Assembly: GCA_030648295.1 (NCBI GenBank) | Contig: JAUSID010000200.1 | Span: forward strand, 1 to 64,000 | Length of the DNA stretch: 64,000 nt | Source of the DNA: Opitutaceae bacterium | GTDB taxonomy: Bacteria > Verrucomicrobiota > Verrucomicrobiia > Opitutales > Opitutaceae | Reading direction: 5' to 3' | Shown: positions 41,273-49,827 of the stretch, in pieces | Layout of the letters: every line of letters begins with the position of its first letter | How positions within the stretch are numbered: the first letter of the stretch is position 1 | Notes under the pieces: model-generated | The model's input: the letters and a program-made list of their open reading frames with translations, nothing else | The model's database searches: none | What the model was told of the DNA's origin: nothing | Made by a program: the position numbers and the translations under genes

Positions 41273-41507
41273 CAGCGGAATAAGGAACACGCCCAAGCCG
41301 ACGTCGACTTCGGATGGTGGTCGCGGATCTTGTGCCGCCCCCGTAAATGCCACCGGCATTTTCGTTTAGCAGCGTGTCGGCAGGGCAGCTGCGATTGCCG
41401 CCCAGGCGTTATTCAACCCCCAGAGTCCGGTTTCTCAGTCCGACACGCTGCTGCCACTTCCCATTCGACAACCACCGCTCCGCGACTCCAGCCTCGCCGC
41501 GGCCAAT

Positions 41508-42839
41508 ATGGCAGAGACCAACCGCCCCCTCGCCAACCGCATCCTGATCGGGCTGGTCATCGGCGTCATCGCCGGCGTCATCACCCTCGCACTCGGACAG
41601 GTGTTTCCCACGCTGCTCGCTCAGGCACGCCGGATCTCGACGAGTTTTCTCGATCCGCTGGGCCAGGTGTTCCTGCGGCTGCTGTTCTTCGTCGTCATAC
41701 CCCTGGTGTTTGCGTCGCTCGCCGCGGGCGTCGTGCAACTGGGGCGGCTCGATCGGTTGGGCCCGCTCGCCGGCCGCACGTTCGTCCTGTTTTTCCTCAA
41801 CATGGCGATCGGCGTCGCGCTCGGGCTGATCATGATGAACGTGGTCAATCCCGGCAGCCACTTGGATCCCGCCGCAAAAACCCGGCTGCTCGCGGAATTC
41901 GGCGGCGCGGCGCAGAAACACGTGGCGAACAGCGCCGCCTCGCCGGCGCTGAACTTTGGGACGCTGGTCGAGATGTTCATGCCGAAAAACCTGCTCGGCG
42001 CCGTGACCGGCCACAGCAACGCCGTCATCGGCGATGTGCTGCCACTGATCCTGTTCGCGATTCTGGTCGGCGCCGCCGGAACGCAGCTCACCGACGCGAA
42101 ACGGCAGCGGCTCCAGGACACGCTCGAGCTGGTGACCGAGCTGATGACGCGCATCGTCAATTTCGCCCTGCAGCTGGCGCCGTATGCGGTGCCGGCGATG
42201 ATCTACAGCGTCATCGTCAAGATCGGCATCGACATCCTCATTGCGCTCGGGGTGTTCGTGCTCGGCTGCGTCGCGGTATTGCTGCTGCACCTGTTCGGCA
42301 CGATGTCGCTCTGGATCAAGTTCTGGGCCAGGCGTAGTCCCGCCCGCGTTTTCAAGGACATGCGCACGGTGCTCGTCACCGCCTTCTCCACCAGTTCGAG
42401 CAACGCGACATTGCCGGCGGCGCTGACCTGCGCGCGCGACACGCTGAAGCTTCAGCCCAGCGTCGCCGGTTTCGTGCTGCCGCTGGGCACAACGATGAAC
42501 ATGAGCGGCACGGCGCTCTACGAAGGATGTGTCGTGTTGTTCGTCGCCCAGGTGTTCGGCGTCGATCTTTCGGTCGGCCAGCAAATCACGCTGCTGCTGC
42601 TGGCCGTCTTGAGCGCGGTCGCAGTCGCCGGTATCCCGGGCGGATCGCTTCCGCTCATCGCGGGACTCCTGGCCACGTTCGGCATTCCGCCCGAGGGCAT
42701 CGGCATCGTGCTCGGCGCCGATCGCATTCTCGATATGACCCGAACCATGACGAACGTCGGCTCCGATCTCGTCACCACCATCGTCGTGGATGCCCAAGTG
42801 AGAAAAGCCGAGGGACTGCCACCGGTGGCAACGACTTGA
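41508..42839 (+). CDS. Dicarboxylate/amino acid:cation symporter (DAACS family)
   Basis: The 443-residue product (MAETNRPLANRILIGLVIGV) has the DctA/GltP fold: FLDPLGQVFLRLLFFVVIPL, the serine-rich loop TAFSTSSSNATLPAALTCAR in hairpin 1, LPLGTTMNMSGTALYEGCVV with the NMxGT sodium-site motif, and a C-terminal segment GIGIVLGADRILDMTRTMTN with VGSDL. The motif set matches sodium- or proton-coupled uptake of glutamate, aspartate or C4-dicarboxylates. It appears complete and monocistronic. Confidence 0.93.
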   Translation: MAETNRPLANRILIGLVIGVIAGVITLALGQVFPTLLAQARRISTSFLDPLGQVFLRLLFFVVIPLVFASLAAGVVQLGRLDRLGPLAGRTFVLFFLNMAIGVALGLIMMNVVNPGSHLDPAAKTRLLAEFGGAAQKHVANSAASPALNFGTLVEMFMPKNLLGAVTGHSNAVIGDVLPLILFAILVGAAGTQLTDAKRQRLQDTLELVTELMTRIVNFALQLAPYAVPAMIYSVIVKIGIDILIALGVFVLGCVAVLLLHLFGTMSLWIKFWARRSPARVFKDMRTVLVTAFSTSSSNATLPAALTCARDTLKLQPSVAGFVLPLGTTMNMSGTALYEGCVVLFVAQVFGVDLSVGQQITLLLLAVLSAVAVAGIPGGSLPLIAGLLATFGIPPEGIGIVLGADRILDMTRTMTNVGSDLVTTIVVDAQVRKAEGLPPVATT

Positions 42840-42982
42840 ACACGGCACGGGCAGCAGTCAGCGACCATCGACCATGCGGCGCTCCCCCCAGATGTGGGGC
42901 GGTAAATACGCAGTAAAAGCGGACAAATCCCCTTGGACAGCGCGATTCGATTGAGAAGAGAGTCTTTCCGGTCGTTTTTCCG

Positions 42983-43492
42983 ATGTCCCGCCTTCCCACC
43001 CCCCCACTGTTCCGAGGCTTGCCGCGCCTGATGCGCGACCGCCGCGGCATGACCATTGCGGAAGTGTTGATTGCGGCCGTGCTGCTCGGGTTCGTCATCA
43101 TGACCAGCCTGACGGCGCTCTCCCAGGCGTACGGATTCACGCACCACGCCCGGATGGTGACGCTGGCCGGCCAAATCGCGCAGTCGGCGATGGAGGATTT
43201 GCGGCTGCGTAATTACGACGAGCTGAAAGTCTACGCCGCGCAGACGCAGCCGGTGAGTTTTGCCAGCATGCTCGCGAGCGAACGCTTCGCCTCCAATTTC
43301 ACCTCGGGCTTCTCGGTCACGGCGCAGTTCACGACCGCGGTGACTTCCACCTCGACGCAGCTCGGCAAGATCACGGTAACTCTAACCGTCACCTGGACTG
43401 AGCGGGGCGCGACCTTCACGCGAAAACTCACGACCTGGTTCGGTGAAAAGGGGCTGAGTGACTACTTCTATGTGGGCTGGACGCCAGCATAA
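42983..43492 (+). CDS. Pseudopilin, PilV-like
   Basis: The 169-residue product has a type IV prepilin leader: DRRG followed by MTIAEVLIAAVLLGFVIMTS, with the conserved Glu at mature position 5. An internal ATG at 43031 (MRDRRGM...) would give the more usual short leader and may be the true start. The C-terminal part is a beta-rich globular domain (GFSVTAQFTTAVTSTSTQLG). Such minor pilins prime type II secretion or type IV pilus fibres after processing by a prepilin peptidase. It is the first of three overlapping genes. Confidence 0.87.
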   Translation: MSRLPTPPLFRGLPRLMRDRRGMTIAEVLIAAVLLGFVIMTSLTALSQAYGFTHHARMVTLAGQIAQSAMEDLRLRNYDELKVYAAQTQPVSFASMLASERFASNFTSGFSVTAQFTTAVTSTSTQLGKITVTLTVTWTERGATFTRKLTTWFGEKGLSDYFYVGWTPA

Positions 43493-44021
43493 TGCGCGGC
43501 GCGGGGCGCGCGCGTTCTCCCTCGTCGAGCTGCTCATCTCGCTCTCGCTCGTCATGATGCTGACGCTGGCGTTGCTCACGTCGTATCTTTTCATCGTGCG
43601 TGGCGATCGCTCGCTCCAGAACTATGGCGAGATGAACGCGCAGGCGCGCAAGATGCTCGAGTTGCTGGGCCAGGATCTGCGTGCCGCCACCGATGTCACG
43701 AACTTCACCACCAGCACGCTTTCGCTGACGCTACCGACGAATACCGCTGCGACCACGACGCAGGACGTGATGTGGGAATACAACAGCGTCGATCGCACCG
43801 TTTCGCGCCAGGACAACAGTGGCACGGCGACGCTCGCGCGCGATGTCGAGACGTTCATCTTTTATTATGCCAATGGGAACAACGCCACCACCACGAGCCT
43901 GGTGGAGGTAAAACAAGTGCAGCTCAGCCTGCGCATGCTGCGCCTCGTCGCGCAGTCCGTCACCTCGGAATATGTCATCTCTGCGCAATACACGATGCGC
44001 GCCAAATCCACGGCGCACTGA
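43470..44021 (+). CDS. Pseudopilin, PilW/GspJ-like
   Basis: The ATG at 43470 (MWAGRQHNARRGARAFSLVE) gives 183 residues. A GTG at 43458 is an alternative. The helix FSLVELLISLSLVMMLTLAL has Glu at mature position 5. The residue before the cleavage site would be Ala rather than the normal Gly, which can reduce processing. The remaining domain (MLELLGQDLRAATDVTNFTT) is typical of PilW/GspJ minor pilins. The gene overlaps both neighbours (23 bp and 50 bp), so the three are surely cotranscribed. Confidence 0.85.
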   Translation: MWAGRQHNARRGARAFSLVELLISLSLVMMLTLALLTSYLFIVRGDRSLQNYGEMNAQARKMLELLGQDLRAATDVTNFTTSTLSLTLPTNTAATTTQDVMWEYNSVDRTVSRQDNSGTATLARDVETFIFYYANGNNATTTSLVEVKQVQLSLRMLRLVAQSVTSEYVISAQYTMRAKSTAH

Positions 44022-45372
44022 GCGGGGCAGCGCCGTGTTGGCGGCCCTGGTGCTCGCCGCCGTCACGGCGGTGATCGCATCGAGCTTCCTGTTTCGCGCC
44101 GCGCAGGAGGCGCGGCTCGCGAGCCGGTCCTATTTTCAGTCGGTGGCGCTGAACCTGGCCGAGGCCGGAATCGAGGAGGGGTTGTACGCGTCGAACACGA
44201 CGGCACTCGACACCGCCAACGGCTGGTCGCTGATCACGGGCACGACGGATGATTACTCCAAGACGATTACGTCCGGTTTTGATTTTCAGCAGGCGACGGG
44301 CGAAATCTACATTCGCGTGGACGGCGGAACCACGCTGACGCCGACGGTGCTCGCCGCCGGCGTCATCCGCATTCCGCAGCAGCCGCCGATGATGAAGCAA
44401 ATCCGCGTGGTGGCCGGCAAACGTCAACTGTGGAGCAACGGGCTGGTGGTCAAAAACACGCTCACGTTTTCCGGCACTACGTCGATCGACAGCTACGATT
44501 CCAATCTCGGTCCCTTCAATTCCTCGACCAACCGCTCCGACCAGGCCACGGTTGCCACGACGAGCACGGCCCTCGATCCCATCGTCGTCGGCAGCAACGC
44601 CAGCATCTACGGCTATGTGGCCACCGGAGCCGCCGAGCCGGAGGTCGGTAGCGGTGGCACAATCTATGGCTCCACCACGCCGAGCGGCACGCTGGTGGAC
44701 ACGAGCCGGATCCGCCATGACTTCACGGCGAACCTCCCCGATGTGACGGCGCCGACCGGTACCGCGATTTCATTGGGTGCCATCAGCACGTCAATCTCGC
44801 TGCCCCGGGTGGGCGATCCGGTCGGCGCGAACGGACGGTATCTCTACTCGGCGAGCAGTCTCAGCGCGGCGGGAACTGAAGTCGTTACCGTGACCGATGA
44901 CGTCGATTTGATCGTGACCGGAAGCATATCGATGACCGGAAATTCGTCGCTCGTGATCAGCGGGATATCGCCGTCGTTGAACATCTATTGTCCCGGTAAC
45001 ATAACGCTCTCGGGCAACGGGGTCGTGAACAGTACCAACGTCCCGTCGAACATGACGATATGGGGAACCGCGCCGAGCAGCGGCTCGCAGACGATCACGG
45101 TCGGCGGCAATGGCTCCTATACCGGCACCATCTATGCGCCAAATGCAGACGCCACGTTGAATGGCAATGGCGGCACGAGCGGAGCGGTGATCGCGAAGTC
45201 CGCGGTCATCTCCGGCAATGGAGAGTTTCACTACGATATCCGGCTGGGCGGACTTCCCACCTCGCTCGACCCGCACTTCCGGCCCTCGACCTGGTGCGAG
45301 TTGACCGCCACCGCGGGCAGCGGCAATGCGTTCGCGCGCGACAACCGCACGCCGTTCGCGACGCTGTTCTAG
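43972..45372 (+). CDS. PilX/GspK-like pseudopilin with beta-helix-like body
   Basis: The 466-residue product has a leader RRTERG followed by a hydrophobic helix SAVLAALVLAAVTAVIASSF, then YFQSVALNLAEAGIEEGLYA, the usual PilX-type start. It lacks the Glu5 of major pilins, as PilX/GspK members do. The long body (about 120-440) is Gly/Ser/Thr/Asn-rich with short repeats (NASIYGYVATGAAEPEVGSG, NITLSGNGVVNSTN, TITVGGNGSYTGTIYAPNAD), suggesting a beta-helix with an exposed tip domain. It is probably the tip or adhesive minor pilin of the operon. No assembly genes (ATPase, secretin) are in the window. Confidence 0.83.
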   Translation: MSSLRNTRCAPNPRRTERGSAVLAALVLAAVTAVIASSFLFRAAQEARLASRSYFQSVALNLAEAGIEEGLYASNTTALDTANGWSLITGTTDDYSKTITSGFDFQQATGEIYIRVDGGTTLTPTVLAAGVIRIPQQPPMMKQIRVVAGKRQLWSNGLVVKNTLTFSGTTSIDSYDSNLGPFNSSTNRSDQATVATTSTALDPIVVGSNASIYGYVATGAAEPEVGSGGTIYGSTTPSGTLVDTSRIRHDFTANLPDVTAPTGTAISLGAISTSISLPRVGDPVGANGRYLYSASSLSAAGTEVVTVTDDVDLIVTGSISMTGNSSLVISGISPSLNIYCPGNITLSGNGVVNSTNVPSNMTIWGTAPSSGSQTITVGGNGSYTGTIYAPNADATLNGNGGTSGAVIAKSAVISGNGEFHYDIRLGGLPTSLDPHFRPSTWCELTATAGSGNAFARDNRTPFATLF

Positions 45373-45394
45373 GTTTTCGCAGCAGCGAAAACCT
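45371..45394. terminator. Bidirectional hairpin between convergent genes
   Basis: AGGTTTTCGC, loop AGCA, GCGAAAACCT forms a perfect 10-bp stem. It overlaps the stop of the pseudopilin gene and the stop of the UbiB-like remnant, so it can serve both strands. Confidence 0.7.
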
Positions 45395-46236
45395 ACTTGT
45401 GCCGGCCGTGGCGGATGATGTCCCAGACGATGTACAACCCGAGGATGGCGGATAGCAGGTAGCCGACAATTCCGAGCGCGGGGAAGCCAAGCAGATGCGG
45501 CTCGATCCCGGTCGTCACGATCAGCGATGAACCGATGATCAATGAGCCGATGACGACGCCCAGGGTGATCCGGTTCGCCGCGATCTTCACCGCCTCGTCG
45601 TGATCCTCGAGTCCGCGATGATGGAGGTTGATCGCGAGGCTGTCGTGCTCCAGCCGCCGGACAAGCCGGCGCAGCTCAAACGGCAAATCCTGCAGCGCGA
45701 GCAACGTGTGCCGCGCCGCGTCCATCGTGCGGCGCAGGAGAAGCCGCGGATTGGCGCGTTCGCGATGCAGTTCGCGCAGCACCGGCTCGGTGTGCCGCCG
45801 CAGATCGAACTGCGGATCGAGCATCCGGCCGACTTCCTCGATCGAGAGGACCGCTTTGGCCATCAGGGCATAGTCGCGTGACAGCGTGATGCCATGCTGG
45901 CCGAAGATGAAAAGCAGCCGCATCATCGCGCGGCCGATCGCCTGCCGGCCGATGGAAAAATTCAGCTCCTCGCGCAGCGCCAGCGTGACCTCCTTTTCCA
46001 TCGTGCGCAGATCGGGCCGCGCATCGACCGGCGCCAGTTCCGCGGCCAGCTGCACGATCCGTTCGGTGTCCTGCTCCACGGCTGCGATCCAGAAATCCGC
46101 GAGCGCATGGCGCAGCCGGCGGGTGAGATGGCCCGCGAGTCCCCAGTCGAGAAAACACAGCCGGCTGTCGCTCGTGACGAAGATGTTGCCGGCGTGGGGA
46201 TCGGCATGGAAGAACCCGGCAGGACGTTGAACGGTC
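45393..46236 (-). pseudogene. UbiB/ABC1-family kinase lacking its N-terminal half
   Basis: The reading frame (open from 46274) contains the catalytic loop GFFHADPHAGNIF and metal-binding FLDWGLAGHLTRRL of the atypical ABC1 kinase fold. A helical region and two C-terminal membrane helices (GVVIGSLIIGSSLIVTTGIE, ALGIVGYLLSAILGLYIVWD) follow. The usual protein has about 550 residues. The first 250 or so, with the KxGQ motif and ATP-binding lobe, are absent. The remnant begins right after the stop codon of the phasin-like gene, so one clean deletion removed the start of this gene. UbiB proteins support quinone synthesis or lipid transport. Confidence 0.8.
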
Positions 46237-46557
46237 TCACGCCTTCGCGCTGCGGCGGGCCTTGCGCGCGACACCCGCCGCCTCCAGCGCGGCGATGCGC
46301 GCCTCGAGCGCGTCCACCCTTTCCTGCATCTTGCGATCCGCGCCGGAAAGCCGCTCGCGGATCCTTTCGTTCAGTTCCCGGCTGAGGTTTTCAAACTCCC
46401 GCCGGCCATCGGTGGCGATTTTATCCGCCATGGCCCGCGCATCGGAAGCGCTGACCTTGCCCTGCCGCACAAACTCGTCGAGCGCCGCCTCGACGCGATC
46501 TTTCGTGATCACCGCCGCGCCCACTCCGGCGAGCAGTGTTTTTTTGATGACGTCCAT
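46237..46557 (-). CDS. Phasin/PhaI-like helical protein
   Basis: The 106-residue product (MDVIKKTLLAGVGAAVITKD, or one Met longer from 46560) has the pattern ALDEFVRQGKVSASDARAMA followed by a long coiled coil (REFENLSRELNERIRERLSG, ERVDALEARIAALEA) and a basic tail. It resembles the small proteins near polyhydroxyalkanoate granule phasins that often precede ABC1-kinase genes. Here the kinase downstream lacks its N-terminus. The role is probably structural or regulatory at membranes or granules. Confidence 0.8.
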   Translation of the reverse strand: MDVIKKTLLAGVGAAVITKDRVEAALDEFVRQGKVSASDARAMADKIATDGRREFENLSRELNERIRERLSGADRKMQERVDALEARIAALEAAGVARKARRSAKA

Positions 46558-46560
46558 CAT

Positions 46561-46960
46561 AGCGGCGGAACGGTAATGCCGGCGGATCCGCGAGGCAATC
46601 GCCGTCGCAGAGCGAAAGAACGAGGGCATAGCGCCGTGGCGCGGTGCTTCAGCCCGAACTCAGGTCGCCTCGCAGCGCAGCCTAAGCGCGGGCCGAAGCT
46701 CCGCGCTTGGCCGAAACATTTCAGTCGAAGTTCGTCCTCGTTGGGAATTCGAATCCACTGAAAGGTGGTGCGGTCTGCTGGCCAGCAGACCTCCTCAGCG
46801 CGCTTGGACCGTTCAGTCGAAAAAAGCGGCTTGGGGAGTCCCTCGACAGGCTCAGATTTCTCGGGACCCTGAGCTTGTCGAACGGGCAAGCCGCTCCACC
46901 CGGGCTGAATACTTTCGGCTTAGGCTGGGCCGTGGTTGAGGCGTCCTGCCTATGGCGCCG
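46561..46960. repeat. Intergenic repeat cluster
   Basis: This 400-bp stretch without a gene contains the perfect palindrome GGTCTGCTGGCCAGCAGACC (46772-46791). It also holds an inverted pair CCCTCGACAGGCTCAG / CTGAGCTTGTCGAACGGG (about 46841-46885) and tandem-like CGCTTGGCCG and GGCTTAGGCTGGGCCG blocks. Confidence 0.65.
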
Positions 46961-48304
46961 TCAATGCGGGGCAACCGTCGGCGCGCCTGACGTCGCCGCC
47001 GTGTCTTTTGGCGGGTGGAAGAACAAGGCGAGCGCGATGGCCGCCGCGGAGGCCGAGGCCATCGGCACCATGAAGAGCCCGCGGAAATCCGTGACGCCAT
47101 TCGCGGTGAATACCGTCTGCATCAGCCAGGGACCGAGCAAGAACGCCAGCAGTGCGCCCATCCCGAGGATTTGCAGGTTGAACAGACCCTGCGCGCTCGA
47201 GCGGATGTCCTTCGGGAAATACGCGTCGACGAATATGTAGACGGTCGCAAAGAAGAACGCATAGCAGATGCCGTGCAGCACCTGCACCAGGATGATCAGC
47301 GCGGGGTGCTGCGGGAAAAACGCGTACACCGCGAACCGCGCCGCATGCCCGAGGATGCCGACGATCATCGTCGTGCGCCAGCCGAGCCTCTTCAGCGTCG
47401 CGCCGAGGACGAACATGGTGAGAATCTCCGCAATCTGGCCAATGCTCATGACCGGTGTGATCCAGTTCGACGCGATGCCGACGCCGCCCGCCGCCTGCGG
47501 CGTGCCCAGGAACACACCCGTCCAGCTGAAGTAGCAGTTGTGCACGAACGAGTCGACCAGGGTCACCAGCCAGAGGACGAGGACGAAGGGGTGCTTCAAC
47601 AGCCGCAGCGCCTCGAGCCAGGCGAGTTTCTCGATCGCGCCTTCGGCCATTTTCTTGGGCGGCGTGTGCGGCAGGGTGCGGCTGAAGGCCGCCAGCGCGA
47701 GCGAAGCCACGCCGGCCACGACAAACGTCCACTTCGTCGCGACCTTCGCCGCGTCGCCACTCAGTGGATGCGCCAGCGCCTGTCCGAGCCAGTCGACGAC
47801 GCCCGTCGTCTGGAGCGCGCTGACCGCATTCCAATCGACGAAAATGAAGACGAACGGCCAGGCGGCGAGAATCCAGCCGATGGTGCCGCCCATGCGCACG
47901 ATGCCGAATTCCTTTTCCGGATTCCGCATGTTGGCGAACGCAATCGCGTTCGTGATCGAGATCGTCGGCACGTAGAGCAGGCAGTGCACGAGCATCAGGA
48001 GAAAGAACGGCCAGAACGATTTCGTGAACCCGCAGCCGAGGATCGCGAGCCCGCCGATCAGGTGCGAGAAGGCGAGGAACTTCTCCGCCGCGAATTTTCG
48101 ATCCGCCCACTGGTTGCTGAAAAACATGCCGATGATCGAGGCCACCGGGAACGCGACAAGAATGGCCGATTGCTGGCCGGGCGAAAAACCCAGGCTCGGC
48201 AGGTAGCCGAAAATGAGAGGCAACCATGCCCCCCAGATGAAGAACTCGAGCGCCATCATGACAAACAGGCGCCCGCGATAGGATTGGTCCGCTGGAGGGA
48301 TCAT
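46961..48304 (-). CDS. Nucleoside:proton symporter-type MFS transporter (NupG/XapB family)
   Basis: The 447-residue product (MIPPADQSYRGRLFVMMALE) has 12 predicted helices. The family landmarks are LEFFIWGAWLPLIFGYLPSL, SNQWADRKFAAEKFLAFSHL, LLYVPTISITNAIAFANMRN and GIVRMGGTIGWILAAWPFVF, then YAFFFATVYIFVDAYFPKDI in the second half. These proteins import nucleosides in E. coli, while Verrucomicrobia carry many paralogues of unknown substrate. It is followed, in the direction of transcription, by repeat DNA and is next to a sugar-related Gfo/Idh gene. Confidence 0.9.
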   Translation of the reverse strand: MIPPADQSYRGRLFVMMALEFFIWGAWLPLIFGYLPSLGFSPGQQSAILVAFPVASIIGMFFSNQWADRKFAAEKFLAFSHLIGGLAILGCGFTKSFWPFFLLMLVHCLLYVPTISITNAIAFANMRNPEKEFGIVRMGGTIGWILAAWPFVFIFVDWNAVSALQTTGVVDWLGQALAHPLSGDAAKVATKWTFVVAGVASLALAAFSRTLPHTPPKKMAEGAIEKLAWLEALRLLKHPFVLVLWLVTLVDSFVHNCYFSWTGVFLGTPQAAGGVGIASNWITPVMSIGQIAEILTMFVLGATLKRLGWRTTMIVGILGHAARFAVYAFFPQHPALIILVQVLHGICYAFFFATVYIFVDAYFPKDIRSSAQGLFNLQILGMGALLAFLLGPWLMQTVFTANGVTDFRGLFMVPMASASAAAIALALFFHPPKDTAATSGAPTVAPH

Positions 48305-48329
48305 AATTCGGTGAATCGGTTTTCGGTGA

Positions 48330-48475
48330 AGCAGTTGTCGGTGAAACGGTGAAGCGGTGGTCGGTGGTCGGTGGTCGGTGGTCGGTGGTCGGTGGTCGGT
48401 GAGTCGGTGAGTCGGTGAGTCGGTGAGTCGGTGAGGCGGTGAGGCGGTGGTCAGTGGTCGCGCACCGCTTCACCG
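48330..48475. repeat. GGTCGGTG/GTGAGTCG tandem repeats
   Basis: Units GTGGTCGGTGGTCGGTGGTC and GTGAGTCGGTGAGTCGGTGA, then GTGAGGCGGTGAGGCGGTG, are short tandem runs of 7-9 bp periodicity. They separate the MFS and Gfo/Idh genes. Confidence 0.8.
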
Positions 48476-48503
48476 CTTGACCGCATCACTGTTTCACCGG
48501 TCT

Positions 48504-49745
48504 TCAAGGTTTCCACGTTCCTTGGGCGACGGCGGGCACGAAGGTATCGAGCCCCGGTGGCCGGAAGTCGAGCGTGCGGCCCTGCTCCGCGCTCATGTAA
48601 GCCGTCATCAGCAATTCGACGACCTCGACCCCGTCTTCGAACGTCAATTCCGGCGGTTTGCCGTCGAGGAAACAGCGGACGAAGTGCCGGTTCTCGGCCT
48701 CGTAACCGTACTCCGCCGCCTCGTTGCCCACAATCGGCATCAGCCCCTGCTCGGCGTTTTGTTTCTCGACCAGGTCCTCGCCCTCCTTGCCGGAAATCCG
48801 CCGGCTGAGGAACAGATTGCTGCCGGTGTTGAGCGAGTTGTGGGAAAATGAATACTCGGGCCCCAGCAACTCGGTCGTCAACCGCAGCCCCGCGCCGACG
48901 AAGCCCCAGGACGTCGTCACCTCGCCGATCAACCGCTGCCCGGCATCGTCGACATACTCGATCGTGGCGCGGGCAAAATCCTCCGATGGCCGCTTCGCGT
49001 AATCGACCTGCGGGCCCATCGTCTCCTTCAGGATGCGCGCATACTCCGGCTGCGACCATTTCAGACTCGCGATGGTGGCGCTGATCTTCTTCGGCCGCAG
49101 GCTGCTGCGCGGTTTCTTCGGATCGCTGAGGAGATAGCGTACCACTTCCACGCTGTGGCACATCATGTCATTCAGCACCCCACCGCCCTGCTGCTCGCCC
49201 TGCCAGAACCACGGCATGTGCGGTCCGCTGTGCTCCTCGGCCGCGCGCGCCAGATACGGCCGGCCGCTCATCGCCGCGCCTCGACCCCACGCCAGGGCGC
49301 GACCTTTCATCAGCGAGGGCGTGAACAACTGATCCTCGAGGTAGCCGTGGACGACACCCGTGCGTTTCACCAATTCCAGGCATCGCTTCGCCTCGGCGAC
49401 GTTTCGCGCGAGCGGTTTCTCGCAGGCGATGCCGAGCAGCCGGCCTTTGCCCGACTCGAGCGCGGCGACAATCTCCTCCATGTTCTCGACCCGCCGGTGA
49501 TTCGGCCCGCAAAGCCACAACGCATCGATCGCCGGATCCGCGATCATGTCCGTGATCGACTTGTACGGCCGCGTCTCCCCGATGCCGAGCGACCGGCCGT
49601 AGGCCGCGGTCGCCGCCGCGTTCGTCGCATTCGGGCTCCAGACGCCAAGCACGTCGGCGTCGCGCACCGCGAGCCAGGACTGGAGGTGGAACCGGGTGAT
49701 GAAGCCGCTGCCAATGAATCCGACGCCGAGGCGCTTGCTGCTCAT
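48504..49745 (-). CDS. Gfo/Idh/MocA-family oxidoreductase
   Basis: The 413-residue product begins MSSKRLGVGFIGSGFITRFH with a GxGxxxxxH-type NAD(P)-binding loop. It contains ALWLCGPNHRRVENMEEIVA and GIACEKPLARNVAEAKRCLE, the conserved EKP motif with catalytic Lys. The C-terminal domain with GGGVLNDMMCHSVEVVRYLL supplies the dinuclear-fold substrate pocket. Members oxidise or epimerise sugars, inositols or their derivatives. The gene precedes the MFS transporter on the same strand and follows the IlvD/Edd dehydratase, so the three may form a sugar-acid uptake and breakdown set. Confidence 0.92.
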   Translation of the reverse strand: MSSKRLGVGFIGSGFITRFHLQSWLAVRDADVLGVWSPNATNAAATAAYGRSLGIGETRPYKSITDMIADPAIDALWLCGPNHRRVENMEEIVAALESGKGRLLGIACEKPLARNVAEAKRCLELVKRTGVVHGYLEDQLFTPSLMKGRALAWGRGAAMSGRPYLARAAEEHSGPHMPWFWQGEQQGGGVLNDMMCHSVEVVRYLLSDPKKPRSSLRPKKISATIASLKWSQPEYARILKETMGPQVDYAKRPSEDFARATIEYVDDAGQRLIGEVTTSWGFVGAGLRLTTELLGPEYSFSHNSLNTGSNLFLSRRISGKEGEDLVEKQNAEQGLMPIVGNEAAEYGYEAENRHFVRCFLDGKPPELTFEDGVEVVELLMTAYMSAEQGRTLDFRPPGLDTFVPAVAQGTWKP

Positions 49746-49749
49746 GGGG

Positions 49750-49815
49750 ACAGAGGGAACGGGGCGAAAGTGAAAGGGAAAGGGAGAGTGAAGGGGAGAG
49801 GCGGAGAGTGGAGAC
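49750..49815. repeat. GTGAAAGGGAAAG simple repeat
   Basis: GCGAAAGTGAAAGGGAAAGG and AGAGTGAAGGGGAGAG units match the repeat type at the 5' end of hrpA. They fill the gap between the dehydratase and oxidoreductase genes. Confidence 0.65.
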
Positions 49816-49827
49816 GAGCGGTCTGCG

